From Jacaranda mimosifolia (Eukaryota; Streptophyta; Magnoliopsida; Lamiales; Bignoniaceae), in NCBI GenBank assembly GCA_018894105.1, contig CM032117.1, positions 33,584,501 to 33,648,500 of the forward strand: DNA of 64,000 nucleotides. Reading direction: 5' to 3'. Positions within the stretch are counted from its first letter, which is position 1; the number at the start of each line of letters is the position of its first letter. Shown here piece after piece: positions 1 to 11,596 of this stretch. The notes beneath the pieces were generated by a model that did no database searches, was not told the DNA's origin, and was given only the letters and a program-made list of their open reading frames with translations. The position numbers were made by a program, and so were the translations under genes.

Positions 1-63
1 GTTTTACAAGGAAATAATTTTTACAAGATCAATCTAATTAGCTTGCCGGGCACTATTCCAACA
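1..63 (-). repeat. Start of element A 3' LTR (partial)
   Basis: Bases 51-63 are the reverse complement of the LTR start TGTTGGAATAGTG seen at 5096 and 14985. The rest of this LTR lies left of the window. Confidence 0.9.
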
Positions 64-78
64 ACCTCCTACTTCCCT
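64..78 (-). other. Polypurine tract of element A
   Basis: On the minus strand this is a purine run, GGGAAGTAGGAGG, directly before the LTR start. That is the expected site for plus-strand priming. It overlaps the end of the pol reading frame (stop at 77-79). Confidence 0.75.
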
Positions 79-2679
79 AAAGCCAATGCCCCACGGCCTT
101 GAGACCCATCTTCTCAAGATGTTCTTCAAAGACCTTTTGCGTTAAGGGTTTTGTTGGTGGATCTACTATATTCTCTTTCGAGGCAACTCTCTCTACTCGG
201 ATGTCACCTCTATCAATGAACTCCCGGATCAAATGGCATCACCTCAAAATGTGCTTGGATTTCTAATGAGATTTTGGCTCTTTGGCTTGCACCACTGCCC
301 TGGTATTGTCACAATAGACAACCACTAGCTCAGCAATGCTAGGCACTATATTCAACTCTTGAATGAAGTTTTTCATCCAAACACCTTCATTTGCAGCTTC
401 TGAAGCCGCAATGTATTCAGCTTTAGTAGTGGAATCGGCCACGGTGTCTTGTTTGGAACTCTTCCAACTCACCGCGCTGCCATTGAGGCAAAATATAAAT
501 CTCGAAGTGGATTTGAGGTCATCTACATCGAATTGGAAACTTGAATTTGAAAACCAATCTAGTTTCAATTCTCCCTTGCCATATACCAAAAACAAGTCCT
601 TAGTCCTTCTCAAGTACATAAGGATTTCTTTTACGGCTATCCAGTAATTCTCACCTGGATTGGATTGGAACTTACTCGTAACACTTAACAAGTGTGCCAC
701 ATCTGATCTCATACATTGAACTGTATACATTATGCTACGAATGGCGAAGGCATAAGGTATGTAAGACATCCTTCATTTCTCTTCTTATGTCTTAGGGGCC
801 ATAGACTTGGAGAGATGAATGCATGTCCCATGGGAAGATATCCCTTCTTGGATTCTTCCATATTAAACCTTTTTAGCATCTTGTCAATGTACAGGGTTTA
901 GGAAAGCCCAACATCCTCTTAGATCTATCCCTATAGATACGTATTCCCAATATGCAGGATGCATCTCCCAAATTCTTCATGGAGAATTATGTAGATAACC
1001 ATACTTTAGTAAACTCTAACATTCCTACCTTATTTCCAATGAGAAAGATGTCATCGACATAAAACACAATAAATTGTATACTACTCTTACTAGCCTTCTT
1101 ATAGACACATAGTTTATATACATTTTTGACAAAGCCCAACGATTTGACTGTTTTGTCAAAATGTATGTTCTAACTTCTGGATGCTTGTTTGAGTCCATAA
1201 ATGGATCTCTAGAGTTTGCAAACCTTTCGCTTATAGATCTACTTGCAACCAATGGGAATCATTCCCTTAGGTAAATCTACCAAAGTCCATACTTTGTTTG
1301 AGTACATGGAGTCCATTTTGGATCTCATGGCTTCTAGCCAACATCCCAAATCTATGTCCGACATGGCTTTCTCATAGGTTTTCGGATCATCATCCATTTG
1401 GCCCATCTCATGAAGGAATCCAAACCTTTCGAGTTGCTTCTTGATTTGGTCTGACTTTCTTAGAGGTTGTGTGTGAGGCACTTGTAGCTCATTTATTTCC
1501 ATCACTTGTGGGATTTGTTGATCATCTTGAACTTCATCAAGTTCAATGATAATGCCATTTTTATCTAATAGAAATTCCTTTTCTAAAAAGTGGGCATTCC
1601 TTGAAACAAACATTTTTTGTTCCGAGGGATCATAGAAATAGTAACCCAAAGACTCTTTTGGGTATCCCACAAACTTGCACAAAGTGGATCTACTATCCAA
1701 CTTATCTCCCATTGTCAGTCTTACGTAGCTGGGAGATCCCTAAACTTTAAGATAATTGTAAGAGGCTGCTTTGCCATGCCATATCTCATATGGTGTTTTT
1801 GGCATCGACTTAGATGGTACTATATTTAGTAGCATCGCCGCCATGAGGAAGGCATATCCATAAAAGGATATGGGCACATCAAAAAAGCTCATCATGGAAC
1901 ATACCATGTCCAATAAGGTATGGTTGCTCCTTTTAGCTACTCCATTATGTTGGGGTGTGCTGGGTGGAGTCCATTGAGAGAAAATCTCATTCTCCCTTAA
2001 ATAATCCATGAATTCGATACTCAAGTATTCTCCCCCTTAATTCGATTGAGAGCTTTAATACTTAGCCCCAACTACTATTACACTTCACTCCTATATTCTT
2101 TGAACTTTTCAAAGGCTTCAAACTTGTTCTTCATAAGAAACACATGTCCGAACCGACTATAGTCATTGGTAAAGGTGATGAACTAGGAATAGCCTCCTAT
2201 CCCACTAACTCTTAGTGGTCTACAAATGTCCGTATGGATCAAATCCAAGAGACTTGTGGAGCGCTCGGTTTATCCTACAAAAGGAGCCTTGGTTATTTTT
2301 CCTTTCAAACAAGATTCACAAGTAGGAAGATCATTAATTCAACTAACATTTAGTGCTTTGAGAGCTTCAAACTTGTTTATCCTATTTTTAGAGATATGGC
2401 CAAGTCTTGTATGCCAAAGAATGACATCTTTTTGGATATCTAATTTTCTTTTACTTGATTGAATGTGCATTGGTGAAGGTTGAGAATCAAGTATGTACAA
2501 TCCATTTATGTACCTTGAGCAATCAAAGAATCATTCTTTAATGCCTTCAACCTCCCATTGATATAGAAAAATCAAATCCTTCATTATCAAGAATGGGAAT
2601 TGAAATGCACAAGATAGGGTACATAATAAACTGGACCAAGTATAATGCAAGCATTCCCCAAGCCTAACTTAATTACGCC
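77..2679 (-). pseudogene. pol: Element A pol: integrase, reverse transcriptase, RNase H (broken)
   Basis: Minus-strand Copia pol remnant. From right to left: GAG-pre-integrase and integrase (about 2679-1740, interrupted by stops), the region after integrase (1712-1239), an RT with its YVDD box on 1050-1061, and RNase H (769 to about 77) ending in the family's C-terminal residues GHWL. Compared with element B, about 265 bases are missing at 1222-1227, where the codons of the first RT catalytic region have been removed, so the RT cannot be active. Integrase also carries frame breaks near 2025-2480. RNase H is the longest intact block (263-769). The identification rests on clear Copia motifs and on the close match to element B. 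Confidence 0.9.
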
Positions 2680-3674
2680 TTAGACGGTGGTGGCAGTTGT
2701 TGCTCCATTTCCTAGGTGGAGGATCATATCCCCTTTATGTAGACTTTTTCTTCTTTCCATCCCCTGTAATGAATTACAAATGTGAGAACCACATGCAATG
2801 TCAAATACCCATGAGAAAGAATTAGTCGTCATGTGCACTTCAATAAAGTACATACCCTTCTCAAGGGTTGCAAGGTAAGCTTTGCAAATTATTTTCCAAT
2901 GCTCCTTTTCGTCACAGTGGAAACAACTAGCTTTAGTTTTAACATTTTTCTTAACCCTCCCAGAACTCTTCTTGAGTTGCTTCCCTTTCGAGAAAGAACT
3001 TTTATTCCTCTTACTTCCCTTTCTAGGACCCCTAGGGCCCTTCGACTTGGAGGAGGATGCAAGCATAAGGGGGTTCTCCTTTCTCATAGTTGCCTCCGTG
3101 GTCATAAGCATATTGATCAATTCGTTAATTGTAACATCTTGCTTGGACATATTGAAGTTCATAACGAATTGATCATATGATGGTGGCACTGACTGTAGGA
3201 TCTAATCCATGTAAAGGTCAATGTCCAAGACCACATCTAACTATCCAAGCTTCTCAATGAGTCCAATCATCTTGAGGCCGTGATCTTAGACATTGGACCC
3301 ATCACTCATCCTTGCCCTAAAGAGCTCCTCAGACGATGCGAACCTTTCGTATCCACTTTGTACACCATTCAACTCTTGCAATTGTACATAGATCTCTCGA
3401 GCATGTTTCATGTGCTCACGAGTCTTTTGGAACTTGTTGGATATGGATGCCATCATGGCACACCTCACTTGTAGATTATCATCAATAAATTTTGTGAACA
3501 ATTCATGTTGCGCGTCGGTGGTATCATTACCAAGTGTGTCCATGGGACTTTGATAAAGGACATAAGTCTGCTTTTCAGAGTCAAGAATGATTTTAAGGTT
3601 TCTTAACCAATCTTGGAAGTTTGACATAGTGAGTTTTTGGTTTCCAAAATTGATGCGAGTAGATTCTTAGCCAT
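2680..3674 (-). pseudogene. gag: Element A gag and protease (broken)
   Basis: The start codon is at 3674-3672, by analogy with the MAKN start of element B. A frameshift follows within about 20 codons, and the frame reopens at 3627-3286 with the capsid-like segment beginning NFQDWLRN. After a stop, the frame 3189-2680 carries the C-terminal part of gag with a zinc knuckle of the form C-X2-C-X4-H-X4-C (CFHCDEKEHWKIIC) and then the protease. The protease catalytic triad, normally D-T/S-G in this position, reads D-I-A here (WVFDIACGSH), so the protease is predicted dead. Basic Lys/Arg-rich stretches precede the zinc knuckle, as is usual for nucleocapsid. Confidence 0.88.
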
Positions 3675-3871
3675 TTTGATTGAAGATTTCGAAAATCTAT
3701 AACAGGCGAAAAATGAGTATAAGCATGTGATTGAGTTTCATATTAAAAACATGTTTTATGGTCTTTCACACATGTTTTCCTCCCACTATTTTATCAAATT
3801 CTTCACCTCCTAGAAGAATTCAGAAAATCATATTTCCTAGTAAGAATCAAGATCCTAAAAACTTGCAAGTG

Positions 3872-4173
3872 GACCCCTGTAACTGAGTGCCATCCACAAG
3901 CAATCGAAGGGTAAGCAACTTTTGCTAATTGCATCTCATGCAACTCTTGATATATTTTGCCTCACTTTTCACATAGACCCATGTAACCATGCGCCATCTA
4001 TGATACTAAGTGTTAAGTCGAACCTACCAATCAATCTTTAACTTAAGATGGGTACCACATCATCCTCCATAATCGAGTGCCAATGTGTGGGCGTTTCCAA
4101 GTAAAAGTACATCTAATGTTAAGTGTATGCTCACAGCTTTCCTCCTAAGTGTGACCCCTGTAATCGAGTGCCA
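3872..4173 (-). repeat. Four-copy leader motif, element A
   Basis: Copies at 3872-3892, 3976-3996, 4063-4083 and 4153-4173. On the minus strand they read approximately TGGCACTCGGTTACAGGGGTC with substitutions. They correspond one for one to the four copies in element B's leader. Spacing is roughly 80-105 bases. The duplicated segment 13808-14984 keeps the last three. Confidence 0.8.
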
Positions 4174-5090
4174 TAACACAAAATCGGTAGCATCGGCATG
4201 GCATACACTATCGGTAGAAGGCTTGGATTAATTAAAACTCATTTAATTTATATCTATTTGGACTTAATATTCGAAAAGAACTTAGACATTCTAAGTTGAG
4301 GGTTTTTGCTTGCAAAGATCTTATCATTTTATCTTCTTATTTAAGTTTTCTATATCCTAAACATGCATCTCATACATTAATAGGATATGGTAAGCGTAAA
4401 TAAGTAAATGTGCCTAGCATGCTCCTTGGGTAGGATGACCAAGAGCCTAATCAAATGGTGCACTTAGAGCCATAGGTACACCACCTAGTTGATTTTAGAT
4501 AGGTTGATTAAATCTAGCTATTACATGAGTGTATCCCATACATTCATGGGTTTTCAAAAGTCTCCATTGCTCCATGCGACAATTACATGAATAGGAAATC
4601 CTCACTCCTAGTGATTCTACTCTCATAACATTTACAAGATAGAACTAAAGAGGCATGCAAGCCTCAATTTAATACAACCCATTTCAACAAATTGAAACAA
4701 ATAAAATCAATATTAAATGCTCATGATTATCCATATTCGTTCATCATCCATTCAACAATTAAATAAACAATAAATAAATCTAGAATTAATAATTCATTCT
4801 AACAATTAAATGCTTATCTCATAAACAAATAATTGAACAAGCATAACATTTATGCCATAAGTTGGAGATTAGCTTTAACTAGATTTTAAAAGCAATCAAA
4901 AATGTCAAACATAATTTTAAGGACTTGCACAACACTTGTGCATCCGTAACACATGATTTAATGCCATTTCTAGCCACTCAAAGAACCAAAAAGAAGCTCA
5001 AAACCTGCCTAATCCAAAACTGGGTGCTTCTAGTGAAGCTTGGTGTGCGGCTGGGTAGTAGCTCTCGGCCACTGCCCGGCCAGCTTGCAC

Positions 5091-5095
5091 CATTG
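5091..5095. other. Target-site duplication CATTG, left side of element B
   Basis: CATTG directly precedes the LTR start TGTTGG. The same five bases follow the LTR end at 17187-17191 and also precede the second LTR at 14980-14984. Element A's leader is continuous if everything between the outer copies is removed. Confidence 0.9.
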
Positions 5096-7297
5096 TGTTG
5101 GAATAGTGCACAGTAAGCCAATTAGATTGGGCTTGTAAACTATTTCATTGTAAGACAATCTTGATTGAATGATATTCATCATATGGCCATCTTCATCATA
5201 TGCTCTTCATTTACATCACTGGCATTTGGATGAAGCCCTTGGATCACACAAGACTAAGGGACTTGATTGGTGACCATAGAATAAGTCTCACACGGTCGTG
5301 ATCTTAAACCTTCCAAGTCATAGGATCTTAAGAGAACAAGGGCATCTAAGATCCGGATAGACTTGCACTAACGATGCATAATCCAAGAGTTAGATATTGT
5401 TCCATTCCATGAGCAACTGTATGAGATACGGGTGTATGTTAGTGGGTGCTTGTTAGAGAACAAGGCACTGAAGACCCGCCTGGAGAATCCACTAGATAGC
5501 CCAAGTGGCAAATCGATAGTGGCAAGTTCTTCTACTTACACTAGTGCATATTATTAGTCCTTTGACCTGAGGATCCATGGTAACCTTATGTCCGGTCCTT
5601 ATGCTTTGACTCTTCCTTGACCACTTAATGGGTCTTTCGGGTTGAGATTGGGTATGAGCTACTTGGCATGGAGGTTTGTGAGATCTAAGATAGAATCCGA
5701 CTCCTCGTCTTTGTGAAGGGTGAGTACATCTCCTATGTGTTTTATAATGATCGATTCCAAGAAATCCTTACGCAAGGTGATGTTACAATTTGAAAAGGGG
5801 TTTCCAAAGATAAGGTCACAATGGGAATTGAACATTAACAATAGAAAATAGTATCGAGGCTATTAGGAAGCCGACTAATATCTTGCTCTAGGCCTCTTTC
5901 GGGGACATGAGACAGAAGGATCGTATTTGAATGGTACGCGTAATGCTAGAATGGTTCTTTAAGAGCATTCATTTCGGCCAATTAGTTGGGCTCCATGGGC
6001 TTGAGGTTGGACATCAACCATGGAGATTGGGTACTATTCAATTAATGAAATTAATTGAATCGAGTCGCTTAGTTTAAAGGAGTTTAAACTAATGTGAATA
6101 TTTGATATTCCAAAAGTCACAAGGAGTTGTGAGCCCATGTCCAATGAATGGTAGAACCTAATGGGTCACACACAAAAGCCAATGACATGGTCAATTGAAG
6201 GAAGTAGAGTTTTCTAAGAGTTAGAAAATTCATAACCGTTTTGGAGGAGGCAAAATTGTAGTCATTTTGACTTGATCAATTTAAATGTTAAATTGGTCAA
6301 ATTAATTTAAGAGTTAAATTAAGATCAATTAATAATTGATGTCACATGACTATCAATTCATCAAAATTAATTTACGGATTAAATTGACTTTGACTAGCTT
6401 AAATAGTTAAGCATTTTTTACTTAAGAGTTAAGTCAAATTATTAATGGTTAAATTAAAGTGTTTAATTTAATTGAGTTGGAGGATTATTTTTGGGAGAAT
6501 AATTAAGTGAATGGTTCATTTAATGTGAATTGAAATTTAATTGCAAGACATTTCATAAGATGAAATTTGTGCTTCAATTAATATTCTTATTCACTAATTA
6601 CTAGTTAGTGGCCACCTTGGCAAGGACACTTGGCATCATCTCCTTGGGGATGTTCATGGACCACTCCTATATATAGATATAGGAGTGTGGCCAGCCAAGA
6701 GTGAGTGAGAGCAAGTGTGTGCATGACTAGTGTGATTTCTCCCCACATTTTGTGTAGTGGGAATCTAATTTGTTAGCATCCCATTATTATCTCCAACTTC
6801 CTCGTCCTGCTCCTTCCCAAACTTCCTACCCTCATTCTCTACAGATATTCCATCCATTATGTAGAGAACAGGCCACAGTTTTGGTGTGTGGACTTTTACA
6901 TTAGAGGCAATCTAATTTGGTTGCTTTTGCTCTTGATTGGGGCAGTTTTCTGGCAGCCGATTTTGCTAGTTCTGGGAGGACCTCTGGTGTTCTGATTGGG
7001 CTGAATTTTGGAATGAAGAATCTTGAAAGGGTTGAGGAGTTCCTGTAAAAATTTCAGCAAAAACAGAGGAGTACATCCAAGGTAAAATCGGTGGTGATCC
7101 TGCTGCGCCGGTGAGGAGACAGTTTGACGGTTTTCAAGAGTTTTCTCTTGTTCTTCGATTTTCTGTCATCACCCGGGTATTTTTTTCCTTTCTAAATCTA
7201 AATTCCATGTATGTATTGATCCTGGGGGTGTTGTGTGGGCTACTTTATTTAGTCTTTTTTTTAAAATATTTGGATCCTAGTGCCACACATACCTTCA
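5096..7297 (+). repeat. Element B 5' LTR (2,202 bp)
   Basis: Begins TGTTGGAATAG and ends ...ACCTTCA. The LTR at 14985-17186 has exactly the same length and differs only by scattered substitutions and small compensating indels. It contains a TATA box inside a palindrome (6662-6687). A few short open frames are present but none resembles a protein. Confidence 0.93.
6662..6687 (+). promoter_or_regulatory. LTR TATA box within a perfect palindrome
   Basis: The arms CACTCCTATA and TATAGGAGTG are perfect inverted copies separated by six bases, and together they create TATATATAGA. The position, in the distal part of the LTR after AT-rich U3-like sequence, suits the Pol II core promoter. Equivalent palindromes occur in every LTR of the family in this window. 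Confidence 0.65.
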
Positions 7298-7299
7298 AG

Positions 7300-7312
7300 T
7301 GGTATCGGAGCC
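7300..7312 (+). other. Primer-binding site of element B (initiator tRNA-Met type)
   Basis: TGGTATCGGAGCC starts two bases after the LTR end and matches the usual plant tRNA-iMet complement TGGTATCAGAGCC with one change. Confidence 0.88.
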
Positions 7313-9313
7313 ATATTCATGCATGGATTTAGATTTTGCTTGGCTTGGATGGTTGGTTCTTGTGAAGAACTGATTGAAAAATCACCATGTACTCGATCCA
7401 TATGATGGTTTGGAGTGTATGGATGATCTTCCTTGTGGCTCCTTGTTTAATGGATTGAATCATGCTATTATGTACTTTAATTGTTAATTCATATGATAGG
7501 TATGTTTTAATTCATTTTTGCTAATGTTAAAATTTAGTTTTGGCATTGGTAGATGTTATATTATAAATAGCATGTTATGGATGGCCTTAAGTTGTTTTGG
7601 TCATTTTTGGGTCCAATTGGATTGGATATAATTGGTGATTTTTTGAAGAATATGATTCTCGCTTAAACTTGTTTTTCAAGCTTCTTTGGGCACTTGATAT
7701 TTCATTTTTAAAAGGTGTTTTAATCTGAAATTTCATCCTATGTTGTGTGTTTTGATGTTTAGATGTTGTTCTAAGAATCTTGGTGCACAAAAGTTGAGCC
7801 AAAAATGGCTTGACTCGGCCATGAACCCCTAAACGAGGGTGCTGCCGGCCCATGGCAGCCCACAGCAAGGCAGTGGCCGAGAGCTACTGCCCAGCAGTGA
7901 GCAAGCCTCAGCCAGCAGCCCCTAGTTGGGTTTGGGATGGGTTTTGAGTTTTTTCTTTGATTCATTTGGTGACCAAACTTGTTTTGAAACACTCACATTG
8001 GTTGCACAGATGTTGTGCAAGGCCTCAAGATTGTGTTGGACACTTTTTGGTTGCTTTTAAAACTTGTTAAAGTTGATCTCCAATTGTGGCAAAAATATGA
8101 TGCATAAGTGTTAAGCTTGTTTTTGCTTGGCCAATTATTTGTTAATTTGATTAGCACTTAATTGTTGGAATTGAATGTCAATTTTTGGTTTATTTATTGT
8201 TCATTTAAATGTTGAATGGATGATGAATGAATGAGGATGATCATGAGCCTTTAATATTGATTTTATTTATTTCAAGTTGTTGAAATGGGTTGTATTAAAT
8301 GGGGCTTGCATGCCTCTTGTTCTATCTTGTAAAAGTTATGAGAGTAGAATCACTAGAAGTAAGGTTTTCTTTCTCTTGTAAAATTGCAAGGAGTAAGAAG
8401 GACCCAAGGAGGCTTGAAGACCCATGAATGTATGTGATACACTCATGTAATAGCTTAGTTAAATCCACCCACTTAAAATCAACCAAGTAATGCACCTATG
8501 GCTCTAAGTGCGTCACTTGGTTAGGCTCATGGTCATCTCACCCTAGAAGCATGCTAGGCGCATTTACTTATTTACGCTTTCCACATCCTATTGATGTATG
8601 AGATGCATGACTAGGATATAGAGAAACTAAATAAAAAGATAAAAATAATGAGATCTTTGCAAGAAAAAATCCTCCACTTAGAATGTCTAAGTATTTTTCA
8701 AATATCAAGTCAAAATGGATACAAATTAAAAGAGTTTTAATTAATCCAAGCCTTCCACCAATAGTGTATGCCATGGGATGCTGCCGATTTTGTGTGATGG
8801 CACTTGGTCACGGGGGTCACGCTTAGGAGGAAAGCTGTGAGCATACACTTAGCATGAGATGTATCTTTGATTCAAGAACCCTCATGCGTTGGCACTCGGT
8901 CACGGGGGATGACGTGAGGCCATCTTGAGATGAAAAATGATTGGTGGGTTTGACTTAACACTTAGTAGTGTAGATGGCACACGGTCACGTGGGTCTATAT
9001 GAAAAGTGAGGCAAAATATATCAAGAATTGCATGAGATGCAATTAGCAAAAGTTGCTTACCTTTTGATTGCTCGTGGATGGCACTCGGTCACGGGGGTCC
9101 ATTGGAAAGTCATTAGGATCTTGATTCTCACTAGGAAATGTGATTTCCCGAATTCTTCTTGGGGGTGAAGGATTTGATAAAATAGTGGGAGAAAAACATG
9201 CTTGAAAAACCATGAACATGTTTTATATATCAAATTCAATCACATGCTTATACTCTTTTTTTGCCTCTTGTAGATTTTTGAAATCTTCAAAACTATATGA
9301 TTTCAAAAACTAT
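7313..9313 (+). other. Element B 5' leader
   Basis: About 2 kb between PBS and gag. Short open frames exist on both strands, but none is conserved in frame against element A's leader, so it is read as untranslated. The distal part carries a four-copy motif. A GC-richer patch at about 7830-7925 matches 5040-5090 of element A in inverse orientation. Confidence 0.8.
8798..9099 (+). repeat. Four-copy leader motif, element B
   Basis: Copies at 8798-8818, 8890-8910, 8975-8995 and 9079-9099, consensus TGGCACTCGGTCACGGGGG followed by TC in most copies. Spacing is 92, 85 and 104 bases. The sequences between copies are not alike, so this is a dispersed motif rather than a simple tandem repeat. It ends 215 bases before the gag start. 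Confidence 0.85.
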
Positions 9314-10258
9314 ATGGCTAAAAATCCACTCGCTAGTATTTTGGAAACCAATAAGCTAATCGAGCCTAACTTCCAAGATTGGTTGAGAAACTTTAAAATA
9401 ATTCTTGACTCCGAGAAGAGGACTTATGTACTTGATCAAAGTCCACCAGACACATTAGGTGATGACCCTTCTAATGAGGCACGTGAAGTGTTCACTAAAT
9501 TTGTAGATCATGATCTACACGTGAGGTGTCTCATGATGGCATCCATGACTAATGAGCTCCGAAAATCTCATGAGCACATGAAACATGCTCGAGAAATCTA
9601 TGTGCACCTACAAGAGTTGTATGGTGTACAATCAAGACACGAAAGGTTCGATTTGTCAAAGGAGCTTTTCAGAGCAAGGATGAGTGAAGGTTCGAGTGTC
9701 CATGACCACGGGCTAAAGATGATTGGACTCATCGAAAAGCTTGGACAACTTGACGTGATTATGGACAATGACCTTTACATGGATTTGATCCTACAGTCGT
9801 TACCTCCATCGTTCGACCAATTCGTCATGAACTTTAATATGTCCAAGTAGGAAGTGATGATTAATGAATTGGTGAACATGTTTGTGTCTGCCGAGTTGAC
9901 CTTGAAAAAGGAAAAGCCTTTCATGATTGCCTCCACCTCCAAGTCAAAAGGCCTTAGGGGCCCAAGAAAGGGAGGAAAAAGGAAGAAAAGTTCTTCCAAA
10001 GAGAAGCAACCAGAGAAGAGTTATGGGAGAGTTAAGAAAAAGGCTAAAACCGATGCAAATTGTTTCCACTGTGGTGAAAAGGGACATTGGAAGAGAAATT
10101 GTAAAGCTTACCTTGATACTCTTGAGAAAGGTATGTTATTCATTGAAGTGCATTTAACAACCAATTCTTCCACATGGGTATTTGATACTGTATGCGGTTC
10201 TCATCTATGTAATTCGTTATAGGGGACGGAAAGAAGAAAGGAACTTCGTGAAGGGGAT
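9314..10258 (+). pseudogene. gag: Element B gag and protease (broken by stops)
   Basis: The ATG at 9314 begins MAKNPLAS. The capsid-like part runs to a TAG at 9848-9850. The frame continues at once with a Lys/Arg-rich region and a zinc knuckle CFHCGEKGHWKRNC (C-X2-C-X4-H-X4-C), then the protease. A second TAG lies at 10220-10222. The protease site reads D-T-V (WVFDTVCGSH) instead of the expected D-T-G. The upstream start near 9212 was not used because only the region from 9314 aligns with element A. Gag would coat the RNA in virus-like particles; the protease would cut the polyprotein. Confidence 0.9.
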
Positions 10259-11596
10259 ATGATCCTTCGCCTAGGAAATGGATCAACTGTTGCGGCCACT
10301 TTCCAAGGCATAATCAAGTTAGACTTGGGGAATGTTAAAATTGTATTAGATCCAGTTTATTATGTACCCTATCTTGTTAAGTATATCATATCAATTCCCG
10401 TTCTTGATAATGAAGGATATGATTTTTCTATATTGAATTGGACATTGATGGCGTTAAATAATGGTTCTTTAATTGCTAAAGGTACATTAATGAATGTATT
10501 ATACATACTTGATTCCCAACCTTCACTTATGCACATTCAATCGAATAAAAGAAAGCTAGATATCCAAGAAGATGCCATGTTATGGCATGCAAGACTTGGT
10601 CATATTTCTAAAAATAGGATGAGCAAGTTAGAAGCGCTCAAAGCACTAAATGTTAGTGGCATTGAGAACCTTCGTACTTGTGAATCTTGTTTAAAGGAAA
10701 AAATGACCAAAACTCTATTTGTAGGACAAACGGAGCGAACCACACATCTATTGGATTTGATCCATTTGGATGTTTGTGGACCACTAAGAGTTAGTAGGAG
10801 AGGAGGCTATTCCTACTTCATCACTTTCACTGATGATTATAGTCGGTACAGACATGTGTATCTTATGAAGTACAAGTCCAAGGCCTTTGAAAAGTTCAAA
10901 GAGTACAAGAATGAAGTAGAAAAGCAAAAGGGACTTAGTATTAAAACTCTTCGATCGGATCGAGGGGGTGAATACTTAAGTACCAAATTCTTGGATTATC
11001 TAAAAGAGAATGGGATTATTTCACAATGGACTCCACCCGGCACACCCAAACATAATGGAGTAGCCGAAAGGAGAAACCGTACCTTGTTGGACATGGTACG
11101 TTCCATGATGAGTTTTTCCAATGAACCTATATCCTTTTGGGGATACGCCTTAGAAACGGCGGCGAGGGTACTAAATGTAGTACCTTCAAAGTCTGTGCCA
11201 AAGACACCATATGAGATATGGCATGGCAAAGCACCCTTTTACCATTATTTGAAAGTTTGGGGATCTCCCGCCTACGTGAGACGAATAGTGGGAGATAAGT
11301 TGGATAGTAGATCCACCTTGTGCAAGTTTGTGGGATACCCAAGAGAGTCTATGGGTTATTACTTTTACGATCCCTCGGAACAAAAGGTGTTTGTTTCAAG
11401 GAACGCCCACTTTTTGGAAAAGAAATTTCTATTAGATAGAAATAGCTTTATCATTGAACTCGATGAAATTCAAGACAATCAAGAAATCCCACAAGCAGTG
11501 GAAACAAATATGGAATTAGAACCTTGTACACACCTTCTAAGAAGGTCTACCGGATCAAGAAGCAACTCAAAAGGTTTGGATTCCTTCATGAGATGA
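10259..11596 (+). pseudogene. pol: Element B GAG-pre-integrase and integrase
   Basis: The same frame as gag, reopened after the stop at 10220. The GAG-pre-integrase motif MLWHARLGH lies at about 10576-10602. The integrase core follows, with HLDVCGPL, FTDDYSRY, LRSDRGGEY (second catalytic Asp) and the HNGVAERRNR segment carrying the catalytic Glu. These are the D, D, E residues of retroviral-type integrases. The Copia-typical region with the PYEIWHGKAP motif follows. The core looks complete, but a frameshift at about 11530-11570 separates it from the RT. Confidence 0.92.

Larger units (their letters stand above)
3675..5095 (-). other. Element A 5' leader, proximal part
   Basis: Untranslated leader between LTR and gag. 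It is an inverted relative of element B's leader (about 7900-9313) and has no credible coding frame. It holds four copies of a 21-base motif (see separate entry). It ends at CATTG (5091-5095), where element B is inserted; the remainder resumes at 17187. Confidence 0.85.

Noticed and set aside
3872..4173. Regularly spaced motif, considered as a CRISPR-like array
   Set aside because: The repeats are diverged, the spacing is uneven, it lies in a retrotransposon leader in a plant genome, and there are no cas genes.
7111..7332. Hydrophobic short frame at the end of the element B LTR, repeated near 17000
   Set aside because: It lies across the LTR end and PBS and is seen twice only because the LTR is duplicated; no conservation as protein is visible.
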